This document shows positions 1 to 9,420 of a stretch of 64,000 nt of DNA, in pieces. The notes under the pieces were generated by a model that was not told the DNA's origin, ran no database searches, and saw only the letters and a program-made list of their open reading frames with translations. The stretch lies in the NCBI RefSeq assembly GCF_000176515.1, contig NZ_ADAQ01000011.1:186001-250000 (forward strand), written 5' to 3'. A program made the translations under genes and the position numbers. Numbering within the stretch: position 1 is the stretch's first letter; each line of letters begins with the position of its first letter. This DNA comes from Grimontia hollisae CIP 101886 (GTDB lineage Bacteria; Pseudomonadota; Gammaproteobacteria; Enterobacterales; Vibrionaceae).

Positions 1-156
1 CATACACGCATGACCTATGCGCTGTCACTGATGCAAAAATCCCGCTCCCAACTCGATGTGGCGCTGGCATGTGGTTATCAATCAGAAGCACGCTTTTCTC
101 GCCGCTTTAAAGAAGTGTTTGGGCTTTCACCCAAAGAATATGTTCGGACCTTATAA
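1..156 (+). CDS. AraC-family transcriptional regulator, C-terminal end (partial)
   Basis: The window opens inside a reading frame that gives 51 residues before a stop. They match the second helix-turn-helix of AraC/XylS regulators: an alanine-rich helix, then CGYQSEARFSRRFKEVFGLS and a final SPKEY block, the usual end of the family. The sensor domain and first helix-turn-helix lie outside the window, so ligand and target genes cannot be named. It runs toward the minus-strand DHH gene and is convergent with it. Confidence 0.85.
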   Translation, partial: HTRMTYALSLMQKSRSQLDVALACGYQSEARFSRRFKEVFGLSPKEYVRTL

Positions 157-341
157 CGTTTACCCCCCGACTTTCCCTTTTTTGAACAGAGTTTGGCAAT
201 GATGGCTTTGATCAAAAGACATGAGCATGTCCAACCAACCGTAGGGCGTGCAACGCCACAGATCCGTAACTTCATCCACAACAGATGGAGGGGCGTGTCT
301 TTCGAAAAGCTCCCTCTTTCTCCCAAAACATCTGAGGTAGA

Positions 342-1274
342 TTAACCGTCCTGATTAATCTTGACGATAAGTTCGTCTTCTACCCGGGCTGCCATTTCAT
401 TAGGAACCTGACAGGTGCCTGCATTTTCGTGACCACCACCGCCATATTTCAGCATGAGCTCACCAATGTTAGTTTGGGAAGATTTATCAAAGATCGACTT
501 ACCGCATGCAAAAACGGTATTTTGCTTTTGGAACCCCCACAGGACATGGATAGAAATGTTGCACTGCGGATAGAGTGCATAGATTTCAAAGCGGTTACCT
601 GCCCATATTGTCTCTTCCCGGCGAAGATCCAGCAGCACGAGGTTTCCACATACTGATGCGCAGCGCCGGATTTGCGCCTGAAATTTTTCGTGATGGCTGA
701 AATAAAGGTCAACACGTTCTTTGATATCCGGCAGCGCCATGATTTCATCAATAGATTTATCTTTGCAATAATCGATTAAATCCATCATGAGATCATAATT
801 AGAGATCCGGAAGTTCTTGAAGCGGCCAAGACCGGTCCGGGAGTCCATGATAAAGTTCAGCAGACACCACCCTGTGGGGTACAGCACTTCGTCTTTGGTA
901 TATTGTGCCGAATCTCCTTTATCAACCTCTTCCATCATCTCATCCCAGTCACTTGGGAAGGTGTTTTTACCGCCAAAGTGTTTCCAAACCACACGCGCTG
1001 CGGAGGGAGCATCTGGATCGATAATGTGGTTGGTATTCAGCGCCTGATTGCGGATCATTTCAGAGGCATGGTGGTCAATACATAGGTGTGCATTCGGGGT
1101 GTAAGGCAAGTTAGTGGTGATGTCGTATTCGGTAATTTCAACCACCCCGTCTTGCATATCCTTTGGATGCACAAACTTGATGTCATCAATCAAATCAATG
1201 TGCTTTAACAGCACCGCACACACAAGTCCGTCGAAGTCACTTCTCGTGATAAGACGGTATCGTCTTTCTGGCAT
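342..1274 (-). CDS. DHH/DHHA1 phosphoesterase (exopolyphosphatase-like)
   Basis: This 310-residue protein has the layout of DHH-superfamily phosphoesterases. Near the N-terminus lies SDFDG, a metal-binding aspartate pair, followed by CIDHHAS (the DHH motif) around residue 65. The C-terminal DHHA1 substrate-binding loop appears as KYGGGGHENAGTC near residue 290. Relatives split phosphodiesters such as nanoRNA or cyclic dinucleotides, or are annotated as exopolyphosphatases; the substrate cannot be decided here. The ATG at 1274 was preferred over an upstream GTG at 1280 because a GGGAG ribosome site lies eight bases before it. The gene stands alone, between the AraC tail and the tRNA array. Confidence 0.8.
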   Translation of the reverse strand: MPERRYRLITRSDFDGLVCAVLLKHIDLIDDIKFVHPKDMQDGVVEITEYDITTNLPYTPNAHLCIDHHASEMIRNQALNTNHIIDPDAPSAARVVWKHFGGKNTFPSDWDEMMEEVDKGDSAQYTKDEVLYPTGWCLLNFIMDSRTGLGRFKNFRISNYDLMMDLIDYCKDKSIDEIMALPDIKERVDLYFSHHEKFQAQIRRCASVCGNLVLLDLRREETIWAGNRFEIYALYPQCNISIHVLWGFQKQNTVFACGKSIFDKSSQTNIGELMLKYGGGGHENAGTCQVPNEMAARVEDELIVKINQDG

Positions 1275-1460
1275 AACCACACTCCCTCAAAAAAGGGCTT
1301 CACCCCTTGATGGTTTTCTTGTTATTCCACATATTTCTTAAGAATAAGACGAATGCCCGATTGTGCAACTTGAAGAAGAAACAATATCCTGCACAGGGTA
1401 CAGTGAAGAAAAATCTCGGAGGATGTCGATATCAGTGCAATCAAAGTGCGGATGTGAAAA

Positions 1461-1488
1461 ACGAAAAAGCCCAGTCCGAAGACTGGGC
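1461..1488 (-). terminator. Rho-independent terminator of the first tRNA array
   Basis: On the minus strand an 8-bp perfect stem (GCCCAGTC/GACTGGGC) with a TTCG tetraloop is followed by TTTTTCG. It lies ten bases past the CCA end of the last tRNA and closes the array. Confidence 0.9.
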
Positions 1489-1497
1489 CCTTGAATG

Positions 1498-1574
<77 letters not shown>

Positions 1575-1639
1575 TCCGATTCATCGTTTAAAGTACGATG
1601 TCGACTTTTTTGTTACCGAACAAGTCGTCAACAAGTATT

Positions 1640-1715
1640 TGGAGCGACACACGAGGTTCGAACTCGTGACCTCAACCTTGGCAAGGTTGCGCTCTACCAG
1701 CTGAGCTAGTGTCGC
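1640..1715 (-). tRNA. tRNA-Gly (GCC), copy 1
   Basis: This is a 76-nt tRNA with encoded CCA. The anticodon GCC sits in the AACCTTGCCAAGGTT arm and the acceptor is GCGACAC/GTGTCGC. It is almost identical to the two Gly copies near 46.7 and 46.9 kb, differing by T-stem changes that read CGAG instead of CGGG. Confidence 0.95.
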
Positions 1716-1747
1716 ATGCTATCCGGCATCGCCGAATAAACTGAAAG

Positions 1748-1824
<77 letters not shown>

Positions 1825-1883
1825 TCCGATTCACCGTTTAAAGTACGATGTCGACTTTTTGTTACCGACCTAGCCGGTAACAT

Positions 1884-1968
1884 TTGAAGCGACACATGAC
1901 ATCCCTAGCCTTCAAGGCTCAGGTGAAGGTCGAAAAAGGTTGCGCTCCACAAACTGAGCGAGTATCGC
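1884..1968 (-). pseudogene. decayed tRNA-Gly
   Basis: The segment starts like the Gly copies (TGAAGCGACAC on the plus strand) and ends like them (AAGGTTGCGCTC, then CTGAGC and TATCGC). In between, the T arm and anticodon arm are scrambled and no GCC anticodon stem forms. It occupies the position that an intact tRNA-Gly holds between fMet and Cys in the second array at 46.9 kb, so it is read as a dead copy of that gene. Confidence 0.75.
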
Positions 1969-1972
1969 ATCA

Positions 1973-2046
1973 TGGAGGCGCGTCCCGGAGTCGAACCGAG
2001 GTCCACGGATTTGCAATCCGCTGCATAGCCACTCTGCCAACGCGCC
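1973..2046 (-). tRNA. tRNA-Cys (GCA), copy 1
   Basis: This 74-nt tRNA has encoded CCA, anticodon GCA in a CGGATTGCAAATCCG arm, and acceptor GGCGCGT/ACGCGCC. It is the first transcribed gene of the array. Confidence 0.95.
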
Positions 2047-2095
2047 TTTGTTTGCCCCACTTCAGTAAGTTACCTTCCGTCGTGGTACGGTGCGC

Positions 2096-2123
2096 ATTCT
2101 ACGGATTCGCGTGATCTAGTCAA
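2096..2123 (-). promoter_or_regulatory. sigma-70 promoter of the first tRNA array
   Basis: On the minus strand TTGACT and TAGAAT are separated by 16 bases, about 50 bases upstream of tRNA-Cys. A GC-rich discriminator (GCGCACC) follows the -10 box, a feature associated with stringent control of stable-RNA promoters. The second tRNA array has the same TAGAAT at the equivalent place. Confidence 0.75.
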
Positions 2124-2203
2124 CACAATTTTTGAAAAAAAAGTTCATTCGCTCAAAATCACGGCAAAGACGACATAAATCGACCATATTTAGCCTTATT
2201 TGG

Positions 2204-2848
2204 TCAGGATCTCGCTGGGAATTTAATATTCCGAAAAGTAAGGTTGATTCTCGCTCCCCTTGATTTTGCAGTTTTAGGCACAGCATGTTGCCAAGAAATC
2301 TGGGTTTTACCTGCCATAATCAGCAGAGAACCGGATCCTAATTCAAATTCCCGCTTTTCTCCCGTGTCCAAATGACGTAAAACAAAGCGCCGGGTTTCAC
2401 CAAAACTGAGTGAGGCAATACTGGGCTCCTGACCTAACTCGACTTCATTGTCCTGATGCCATCCCATATAATCCGAGCCGTCTCGGTAAAGATTTGCTAA
2501 TACCGAGTTGTACTCAATACCGGCCACCTGTTCGCACTGGGATTTTAACGCAACAAGTGCAGGGGGCATCGGTGCGGCCTTCAACTGCAAACCCGAATAG
2601 GCATACGCATGACCAAACCATGCCTGCAAACGGGGTTGAAGGACGTCGCGACCATACATCGTGATGGGGAGCTGCTGCCAGGGCAAAGACCGGTGCAATT
2701 GCTGGAAGATGGATTCAGCTTGCGAAGGTGAGAAAAAATCAGGCGCCCAAAACAACGTCGCGCCGGGCAGGTCTATCCAACCGGTTTCCTGAAAAAGATC
2801 GCCCTGACGCACACTACCCTCCTTGATAAAGGGAACATGGTGAAACAT
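2204..2848 (-). CDS. alkB: AlkB-type DNA/RNA dealkylating dioxygenase
   Basis: This is a 214-residue Fe(II)/2-oxoglutarate dioxygenase of the AlkB family, which removes methyl groups from 1-methyladenine and 3-methylcytosine by oxidation. Visible signatures are NLYRDGSDYMGWHQDNE, which supplies the H-x-D iron ligands, the distal histidine in QHAVPKT, and the 2-oxoglutarate-binding RINLTFRNI at the C-terminus. The length fits the family. It sits just downstream of a second, unrelated 2OG oxygenase on the same strand, about 50 bases away, and may be co-transcribed with it. Confidence 0.92.
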   Translation of the reverse strand: MFHHVPFIKEGSVRQGDLFQETGWIDLPGATLFWAPDFFSPSQAESIFQQLHRSLPWQQLPITMYGRDVLQPRLQAWFGHAYAYSGLQLKAAPMPPALVALKSQCEQVAGIEYNSVLANLYRDGSDYMGWHQDNEVELGQEPSIASLSFGETRRFVLRHLDTGEKREFELGSGSLLIMAGKTQISWQHAVPKTAKSRGARINLTFRNIKFPARS

Positions 2849-2901
2849 ATCGCTTTGCCCCTGCGCGTATCGCTATAAGGCAAAACGATATTAAGGCAGG
2901 C

Positions 2902-3510
2902 TTAATTGGCAGGGTCAACCCGGTTGTCACGCATACCGTTGACACGGAACCAACCGGCAATGCTGTAGCGCTCGCGATTGGTCGGCAGCACTTCGTGCGG
3001 AAACTCTTCCGACAGGAAAACCAGCAGTCTTCCGGCCTTAGGCCAGAGTGTAGTCAGGTGATGGTCGTTACTGTCGTAAATCACAATCTCCCCCCCATCT
3101 TCATCGGCCCAGTCGTCATTCAGGTACATAACCGTGGTCAAACGACGGTTGGAGCGACCACCGAACGTATCAAGGTGCTTTTGATAAAAATCACCGATGT
3201 CATACCGTGCAAAGTGTGCTTCATATTCGAACAACCCTAAAAAGAAGTGGCGGTTAACATCATTCTTTATCACTTCCATTCGAGAAAGAAAGTCATCCGA
3301 GGCAGGATGTTTGCCGCGTTCCAGCCAGGAAATTTTGTCACTACGTATTTGGGTGTTGGTGTGGTGCTGCTGATGTCGTCCAATGCCAGCAGGTTTCATG
3401 TTTTCAGGAATCGCTTCGCGAAGTTGTTTGACTTCTTCTGCGCTTAGGAAGTCATCCCACACGTACCAACCCTGGGTATGAAGTGCGTCTATAAGCGTTT
3501 CTGTGTTCAT
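2902..3510 (-). CDS. 2OG-Fe(II) oxygenase, prolyl 4-hydroxylase-like
   Basis: This 202-residue protein has the double-stranded beta-helix signature of P4H/PKHD-type hydroxylases. FYQKHLDTF gives the H-x-D iron ligands. FLSEEFPHEVLP gives the distal histidine, and the 2OG-binding arginine lies in NRERYSIAGWFR. The substrate is unknown. A longer frame begins at a TTG at 3531, but the ATG at 3510 has an AAGGTG ribosome site six bases upstream and was chosen. Confidence 0.85.
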   Translation of the reverse strand: MNTETLIDALHTQGWYVWDDFLSAEEVKQLREAIPENMKPAGIGRHQQHHTNTQIRSDKISWLERGKHPASDDFLSRMEVIKNDVNRHFFLGLFEYEAHFARYDIGDFYQKHLDTFGGRSNRRLTTVMYLNDDWADEDGGEIVIYDSNDHHLTTLWPKAGRLLVFLSEEFPHEVLPTNRERYSIAGWFRVNGMRDNRVDPAN

Positions 3511-3623
3511 TATCAGCACCTTTTTATACAAGGGGCAGAGACTCTACCCCTTGTCTGTGCGCCGCTTCAAATCACAGAATTAATGGAAAGAATTTAAAAA
3601 TCTCATCGTGATTTGATGGGCCA

Positions 3624-4907
3624 TTATCTGGCGAGCGCATCTTCTATTTTGGCTTTCCAGATCGCCAGCGCCAGCACAGGTTTTCGTAGCACTTTCGGCG
3701 TCGGGATCCAGCCATGTTGAATACGGGAGAACACATCAAAACGCCCCGCCTGCCCTGCCATCGCTTCTGCAACGACACGGCCAGCAATGTTGGTTAAACC
3801 AACGCCATGACCAGTGTAACCATGCGCAGTGTAGATATCGTTGCCCAAATGCGAGATTTCGGGCATGTAGCTTCGGGTAACGGCAAACAAGCCTCCCCAG
3901 TGGTAGTCCATTTTCACGTCTGACAGTTGTGGAAACACTTTCAGCATGCGCTGGCGAAGACGCTCCTGACTGTCTGGGTATTCACCGTTGAACGGATGGT
4001 TGACCCCACCAAACAGGATGCGCCCATCCGCCGTCGGGCGATAGTAGTCCAGACAGTTGTTCAGATCTGACATCGCCATCTTGTTACTGATTGGCTGGCG
4101 ATCACCCAGAGGCTCTGTGACCGCAATGTAAGACGCAACTGGCAAGACTTTTGATTGCGCCTTACGGTGCAAGCCATCAAGGTAGGCGTTACATGCCAGC
4201 AATACCTGCTTGGCTTTTACACTGCCTTTCGCGGTTTTTACTTTGTTGTAACCTGCGCCTTTCTCCAGTTTGATCACCGGGCTGTTTTCATAAATCTCCG
4301 TCCCGACAGAAATCGCGGCTTTCGCCAAACCAAGGGTATAATTCAAAGGATGCAGGTGACCGCTGTTTGGGTCAAAAAGACCGCCAAGGTAGCGGCGGGT
4401 ATGTGCCACTTGCTCGATTTTGTCGGTATCCCACCACTCTGCCACTGGGTACTGATAACGGCCATGTTTTAAGGCATGCCAGGATTTAAGCTCTTTCTCC
4501 TGACCTTTATTCAGCGCAAGCTCGATATAACCTTGCTGGAAGTCACAGTCGATGTTGAATTCACGGATACGCTCACGAATGATATCGACAGATTCAACCG
4601 ACAAATCCCAAAGCTGCTTACCCCACTCCGGGCCGTATTCTTCATCGACTTCACGAAGACCCAGACAATACCCCACCAGCGCCTGACCACCGTTACGGCC
4701 CGAGCCACCAAACGCAATACGCTGGGATTCCAGTACGACAACGCTCATCCCCTTCTTACGAAGCTCGATGGCGGCGTTTGTCCCTGTCAAACCGGCGCCG
4801 ATAATACAAACGTCCGCCTGAATGTCACTGGTCAGTGTTGGTTGCAGCGGCAACAAGTTTGCCGTGGCCTGATAGTAGCTATCAATATACCCGTGTTCTT
4901 TCGCCAT
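3624..4907 (-). CDS. FAD-dependent amine oxidase of the PuuB/DAO family
   Basis: This protein of about 427 residues has an N-terminal Rossmann dinucleotide site (VCIIGAGLTGTNAAIEL, near residue 33) and the SGRNGGQ FAD motif typical of gamma-glutamylputrescine oxidase (PuuB) and related DAO-family enzymes. Near the end is HGYTGHGVGLTNIAGRVVAEA, the second FAD-contact region. It probably oxidises an amine or amino acid related to polyamine catabolism. That reading is supported by the divergently placed PotD-like binding protein, but the exact substrate is not shown. A TTG lies upstream at 4919; the ATG at 4907 is preferred. Confidence 0.8.
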   Translation of the reverse strand: MAKEHGYIDSYYQATANLLPLQPTLTSDIQADVCIIGAGLTGTNAAIELRKKGMSVVVLESQRIAFGGSGRNGGQALVGYCLGLREVDEEYGPEWGKQLWDLSVESVDIIRERIREFNIDCDFQQGYIELALNKGQEKELKSWHALKHGRYQYPVAEWWDTDKIEQVAHTRRYLGGLFDPNSGHLHPLNYTLGLAKAAISVGTEIYENSPVIKLEKGAGYNKVKTAKGSVKAKQVLLACNAYLDGLHRKAQSKVLPVASYIAVTEPLGDRQPISNKMAMSDLNNCLDYYRPTADGRILFGGVNHPFNGEYPDSQERLRQRMLKVFPQLSDVKMDYHWGGLFAVTRSYMPEISHLGNDIYTAHGYTGHGVGLTNIAGRVVAEAMAGQAGRFDVFSRIQHGWIPTPKVLRKPVLALAIWKAKIEDALAR

Positions 4908-5127
4908 CTCGCGATTCAATCCTACTCAATGGGTGACAAAAAAGATGGCGAATATTCGCACTAAGCCATACCGCAAGCAAGGGATTCTTGCGCTTAGAAA
5001 ACGGTGCGCATAACGTAACCTATTGATGCTGCGACTGGCGCACAATTTGTTACTTTTTCAACCGGATTTCCATTGACAGGGAGGGTAAATCTTTTAATGA
5101 TGCGCGCTCAATTTTCAGCTTGGTATC

Positions 5128-5286
5128 TACCCAAACTACCTCAAGGTGCTTTTCACTGAGAATGACGGGTTAAACCGATGGTCGCTACTTAATGACGACA
5201 CCAACGGACTGGTTTCGGAGCAGTGCCTCTTGGCCCGTAGGCTGTTCCCTGGGAGAGGGGGCCTGCGCCTTAAGGTAGTTTGGGTA
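5128..5286. repeat. intergenic palindromic element, long form
   Basis: Terminal inverted repeats of about 19 bases (TACCCAAACTACCTCAAGG at the left, its near-complement at 5268-5286) bound 159 bp between the divergent oxidase and PotD genes. The same termini bound an 85-bp element at 36882-36966. The rest of the 400-bp gap (4908-5308) should hold both promoters; I could not assign -35/-10 boxes with confidence. Confidence 0.6.
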
Positions 5287-5308
5287 TGCCACTTAAGGAT
5301 AAAAACCA

Positions 5309-6352
5309 ATGAACCAATATCTTAAAGGGGTGAAAGCGGCAAGCATCGCACTTACCGCAACAGTTTCTTTCAACGTTTCCGCAAGCAATGAAGTACTGAA
5401 CATCTACAACTGGGCCGAGTACATGCCAATGGGCGTGATTCAGGCGTTTGAAAAGGAGTACGGTGTCACAGTTAACTATTCAACGTTTGAAAACAATGAA
5501 TCCATGTATACCAAGCTGAAGTTGCTTGATGGTAAAGGGTATGATCTGGCGTTTGCGTCGACCTACTTTATCCAGCGAATGAGCAACGAAGGCATGCTGG
5601 CGAAAATCGATAAATCGAAGATCCCGCATGTTAAGGACATTATTCCTGGTCTGATGGGCCAGCCCTTCGATAAAAACAACGACTACTCCCTACCCTATGT
5701 GTGGGGTGTGACGGCGATCAGTTACAACGGCAATATTGTTGACGGCAGTAAAGTCACCAAATGGGCCGATCTGTGGAAGCCTGAATTCGCGGGCCATATC
5801 ATATTGCTTGACGACGTACGCGATGTATTCGGGATGGCACTGAAAGCCAAAGGCTACAGCATTAACACCACCAACGAAGCAGAAATCAAAGAAGCCTATG
5901 AGATGCTGAAAACGCTGCGTCCGAATGTCGTGGTCTATAACTCAGATGCACCACACGTACCTTTTGTTACCGGTGAAGTTGGTATCGGCCAGCAGTGGAA
6001 TGGGAATGCGTATCTGGCGCAGGCTGAAATGGACAATATCCAGTTCGTTTACCCAGAAGAAGGCTCAATCCTGTGGATGGATAACTTCATCATTCCGAAA
6101 GGTGCGGAGAAAGTGGATTTGGCCCACAAGTTCATCGATTTCATGTACCGCCCTGAAAATCAGGCGGCGATGGTAGAAGAACTGGGTTACCCGGCACCAA
6201 GTAAGCGCGCCAAGGAAAAACTGTCAGCGGAATACACAGAAAACAACGTGATCTTCCCGTCTGACGAGGATGTTGAAAAAGGCGAATTCACCAACGATGT
6301 GGGCGACGCTGTCAAGATCTACAACCGTTACTGGCAGTTGCTGAAAAGCTGA
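5309..6352 (+). CDS. polyamine ABC transporter substrate-binding protein, PotD-like
   Basis: This is a 347-residue periplasmic solute-binding protein. A signal peptide covers about residues 1-25 (cleavage probably after NVSAS). The mature start, EVLNIYNWAEYMP, is the hallmark of PotD/PotF/SpuD proteins. Internal landmarks include DLAFASTYFIQRM, VWGVTAISYN and the C-terminal NRYWQLLKS. It should bind spermidine, norspermidine or putrescine. No permease or ATPase genes lie next to it, so it either serves a transporter encoded elsewhere or acts as a polyamine sensor subunit. Start: ATG at 5309. Confidence 0.88.
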   Translation: MNQYLKGVKAASIALTATVSFNVSASNEVLNIYNWAEYMPMGVIQAFEKEYGVTVNYSTFENNESMYTKLKLLDGKGYDLAFASTYFIQRMSNEGMLAKIDKSKIPHVKDIIPGLMGQPFDKNNDYSLPYVWGVTAISYNGNIVDGSKVTKWADLWKPEFAGHIILLDDVRDVFGMALKAKGYSINTTNEAEIKEAYEMLKTLRPNVVVYNSDAPHVPFVTGEVGIGQQWNGNAYLAQAEMDNIQFVYPEEGSILWMDNFIIPKGAEKVDLAHKFIDFMYRPENQAAMVEELGYPAPSKRAKEKLSAEYTENNVIFPSDEDVEKGEFTNDVGDAVKIYNRYWQLLKS

Positions 6353-6373
6353 TTGCAGCATTTGTCCCAAAAG

Positions 6374-6399
6374 AAAACCGCGGATTCACCGCGGTTTTT
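6374..6399 (+). terminator. terminator of the PotD-like gene
   Basis: A nine-base stem (AAACCGCGG/CCGCGGTTT) with a five-base loop is followed by TTTC, about 20 bases after the stop codon. It may also work for the convergent permease gene. Confidence 0.85.
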
Positions 6400-6435
6400 C
6401 TGCATCTAGGCTTTTCTTCTGTCTAAACGATTAAC

Positions 6436-7167
6436 TCAGTTGGATTTAAAAAACAGCATATGCGCCGCGCTTAATGAAATCGCGCCGCGAACAATCACTT
6501 TCAGCTGATCGGCAGAAATGCGGGCAAACACCTTATAGCCAATAAACATCCCCACAAACAGTGCCGGTAATCCTACTGCACTCCCCTGCAGGGTTTCGGC
6601 ATTCACCAGACCCAGACTGACCAGACCCACCAGCTTCATCATATTGAGTGTCATAAACGCCCAGACACGTGTTGCCACATAGGCAGATTTATCCATTTTC
6701 TGTTCAAGGAGAAACAGCCCCATCAACGGGCCGGCAGCGTTGGCAAGCACACCGACAAATCCGCAAAGCATACCGGCCACACTGGCGGCATAACTGTTGG
6801 TAAAAATAGGAAGTGGGCGGTAATCAAGCCAAATAGACAGACCAAGCAAACCCAAAATCAATACGCCGAGCATCGTCATAAACGTGCGGGCATCAATGCT
6901 GCCCAATACCACTGTGCCCAGCGCCACGCCAACAGCACCAAACGGGATCAGCCTGAACAGCACCGGCCAATTGATGTTCTTGCGATAAGTCAACACCGCA
7001 ATAACATCGGTCAGCAAATAAAGTGGCACAATCACACCCAGTGCCTCAGGCCCAGGGAAGGCGAGCATCATCAGGGGCAGGATGACGAGTCCCAGTCCGC
7101 CAATTGAAAATTTGGAAAACCCTGTCACCAGACAAGCAAGGGAGATAAAAAGCCAAGACCATTCCAT
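6436..7167 (-). CDS. TSUP-family (TauE/SafE) membrane permease
   Basis: A 243-residue integral membrane protein with roughly seven or eight hydrophobic segments and the repeated small-residue pattern of the TauE/SafE family (GLGLVILPLMMLAFPGPEAL near the N-terminus and FVGVLANAAGPLMGLFLLEQ centrally). Family members move sulfite, sulfonates or other organic anions; the substrate here is not evident. The start at 7167 has AGGGG ten bases upstream, while a longer TTG-initiated frame (7194) lacks a ribosome site. It is divergent from ltaE. Confidence 0.8.
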   Translation of the reverse strand: MEWSWLFISLACLVTGFSKFSIGGLGLVILPLMMLAFPGPEALGVIVPLYLLTDVIAVLTYRKNINWPVLFRLIPFGAVGVALGTVVLGSIDARTFMTMLGVLILGLLGLSIWLDYRPLPIFTNSYAASVAGMLCGFVGVLANAAGPLMGLFLLEQKMDKSAYVATRVWAFMTLNMMKLVGLVSLGLVNAETLQGSAVGLPALFVGMFIGYKVFARISADQLKVIVRGAISLSAAHMLFFKSN

Positions 7168-7315
7168 GGAAACCCCTATTTTACTGTTGGCCAAACTGTA
7201 CTTGTGTTATGGACGACGTAATGATTGATGATGTTTTGTCATTACTTTTTCGCCAATGAAGAGTAACCTCTTAGGTTCACCCATGCGATCATAGACGTAA
7301 TCAGGACAGATAAGA

Positions 7316-8326
7316 ATGATTGATTTCCGCTCAGACACCGTGACACAACCTGACCAGAAAATGCGCGAAGCCATGGCAACTGCCCCCGTGGGGGATGATG
7401 TCTATGGCGACGACCCAACGGTCAATGAACTGGAACAATGGGCTGCTGAGCGCCACGGATTCGACGCAGCACTATTTACCTCATCAGGCACCCAAGCAAA
7501 CTTGCTGGGTATTCTGGCACATTGCGACCGTGGTGACGAATATTTGTGCGGCCAGCAGGCACATAACTATAAATATGAAGCTGGCGGCGCAGCGGTACTG
7601 GGGTCAGTCCAGCCACAGCCCATTGAGAACAATAAAGACGGCACACTGTGCTTTGAAAAACTGGCGGCCGCCGTCAAACCTGATGATGTACATTTTGCCC
7701 GAACCAAGCTACTGAGCCTGGAAAATACCATTGGCGGAAAAGTGCTGCCACTGACGTATCTGGCCAAGGCCCGCGAGTTTGTGGATACCCACCAATTGAA
7801 ACTCCACTTGGATGGTGCCCGGGTCTATAACGCCGCTGTCGCACTGGACGTCGATATCAAAGAAATCAGCCAACATTTTGATTCGATGACCATCTGCCTG
7901 TCGAAAGGTCTGGGCGCACCCGTCGGTTCCCTACTATTGGGCGATGCTGACTACATCCAGCGTGCGCGGCGCCTGCGTAAAATGGTGGGTGGCGGTATGC
8001 GGCAGGCCGGTATTCTGGCAGCGGCAGGCTTGATTGCCCTGACTGAAAATGTAGAACGTCTCAAAGATGATCACGACAACGCTCGCTATCTGTCTGAAAA
8101 TCTTGGAACAATCCCTGGGTTCAACACTTTTATCTACCCGGTTCAAACCAACATTGTTTATGCCGATGTCGCTCCACACATTGATATCCATGCCATCGCA
8201 ACCGCGTTGAAAGAACAAGGCATTTTGGTGTCACCCTCGCACAAAGCCATGCGGTTCGTGACCCACAAAGATGTGACAAAGTCCGATATCGACACACTGT
8301 TAACGGCTATTGATGGGTTGCTATAA
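7316..8326 (+). CDS. ltaE: low-specificity L-threonine aldolase
   Basis: This 336-residue PLP enzyme splits L-threonine or L-allo-threonine into glycine and acetaldehyde. The start [18 protein letters not shown] is diagnostic for the family. The Schiff-base lysine is in [16 protein letters not shown] (about residue 200), and [14 protein letters not shown] holds cofactor contacts. The length matches E. coli LtaE. An AGGA ribosome site precedes the ATG. A terminator follows, so it is probably monocistronic. Confidence 0.93.
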   Translation: MIDFRSDTVTQPDQKMREAMATAPVGDDVYGDDPTVNELEQWAAERHGFDAALFTSSGTQANLLGILAHCDRGDEYLCGQQAHNYKYEAGGAAVLGSVQPQPIENNKDGTLCFEKLAAAVKPDDVHFARTKLLSLENTIGGKVLPLTYLAKAREFVDTHQLKLHLDGARVYNAAVALDVDIKEISQHFDSMTICLSKGLGAPVGSLLLGDADYIQRARRLRKMVGGGMRQAGILAAAGLIALTENVERLKDDHDNARYLSENLGTIPGFNTFIYPVQTNIVYADVAPHIDIHAIATALKEQGILVSPSHKAMRFVTHKDVTKSDIDTLLTAIDGLL

Positions 8327-8346
8327 AGCACGCATTGCCGGGAGTC

Positions 8347-8376
8347 AGGGGCGGTTATCCGCCTCTGTTTATTTTA
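8347..8376 (+). terminator. terminator after ltaE
   Basis: An eight-base GC-rich stem (AGGGGCGG/CCGCCTCT, one G-T pair) with a TTAT loop is followed by GTTTATTTT, 20 bases beyond the ltaE stop codon. Confidence 0.75.
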
Positions 8377-8409
8377 TTGCTTCTGTTTATTATTGGGAGA
8401 ACAGTAACC

Positions 8410-9336
8410 ATGGCTGGCGCAAGTTTATTAACCCTGCTTGACGATATTGCGACCATTCTCGATGACGTATCCGTGATGAGCAAAATCGCCGCCAAGAAAA
8501 CCGCCGGCGTACTTGGCGATGATTTGGCGCTGAATGCAGAAAAAGTCACCGGGGTAAACGCAGACCGCGAACTGCCCGTTGTGTGGGCGGTGGCAAAAGG
8601 CTCTTTTCTCAACAAGCTGATACTGGTGCCTGCCGCGCTGGCTATCAGCGCGGTGGCTCCCTGGCTGATTACGCCACTCCTGATGCTCGGCGGCCTGTTT
8701 CTTTGTTACGAAGGGGCAGAGAAAGTGCTGCACACCTTCTTCCATAAAAAAGACGACCAGCCTGCTGAAAAGCCCGCTGAGGACTTCAATGCCGCCACAC
8801 TGGATGCCGCCGAGTATGAGGCACAGAAAATTAAAGGTGCTGTCCGGACCGATTTTATCCTGTCTGCTGAAATCATCGTCATCACCCTTGGCGTGGTCTC
8901 TGAAAGCAGTTTCCTGACCCAGGTATTTACCCTGTTTGGCATCGCCTTCCTGATGACCATCGGTGTTTATGGTCTGGTGGCGATCATCGTCAAGATTGAT
9001 GATGCAGGCCTGTACCTGAGTCAGAAAGCAGGCCGTGTTAAACAGACCATTGGGCGCGGGTTACTCTCTTTCGCGCCCTACCTGATGAAAGGGCTCTCCA
9101 TTGTTGGCACTGTCGCCATGTTTTTGGTCGGTGGCGGTATACTCACCCACGGGGTGCATGTGTTATCGGAGCTCATCACCGACGCCGTACAGGAAACGGC
9201 CCTAATCCCCAGCATTGGCGCGGTGATCTCCGCACTGGTTCCCACGCTGCTCAATGGACTGATTGGCTTGATTGCCGGTCTGATTCTTGTTGGCCTGATG
9301 AACTTATTTAACAAACTCAAGCCCATCACCCCCTGA
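8410..9336 (+). CDS. DUF808 (YedI-like) inner-membrane protein
   Basis: This 308-residue membrane protein of the DUF808 family begins [19 protein letters not shown], the conserved family start with an acidic DD pair. It then has about five or six hydrophobic segments (near residues 65-100, 155-200, 235-265 and 280-305). The conserved [11 protein letters not shown] lies between them. Function is unknown. The frame is open further upstream, but the ATG at 8410 has GGGAGA before it and matches the family start. Confidence 0.85.
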   Translation: MAGASLLTLLDDIATILDDVSVMSKIAAKKTAGVLGDDLALNAEKVTGVNADRELPVVWAVAKGSFLNKLILVPAALAISAVAPWLITPLLMLGGLFLCYEGAEKVLHTFFHKKDDQPAEKPAEDFNAATLDAAEYEAQKIKGAVRTDFILSAEIIVITLGVVSESSFLTQVFTLFGIAFLMTIGVYGLVAIIVKIDDAGLYLSQKAGRVKQTIGRGLLSFAPYLMKGLSIVGTVAMFLVGGGILTHGVHVLSELITDAVQETALIPSIGAVISALVPTLLNGLIGLIAGLILVGLMNLFNKLKPITP

Positions 9337-9420
9337 GCTGGATTTACGCGCGATGACAAATTGCCACAACCTTGTCTACGCTTAATGCTGGAAATCCAGC
9401 CAACAAAAAGGAAAGCAGAA

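Noticed and set aside
6374-6399. small RNA from the PotD-TauE convergent gap
   Set aside because: The hairpin is fully explained as the terminator of the PotD-like gene.
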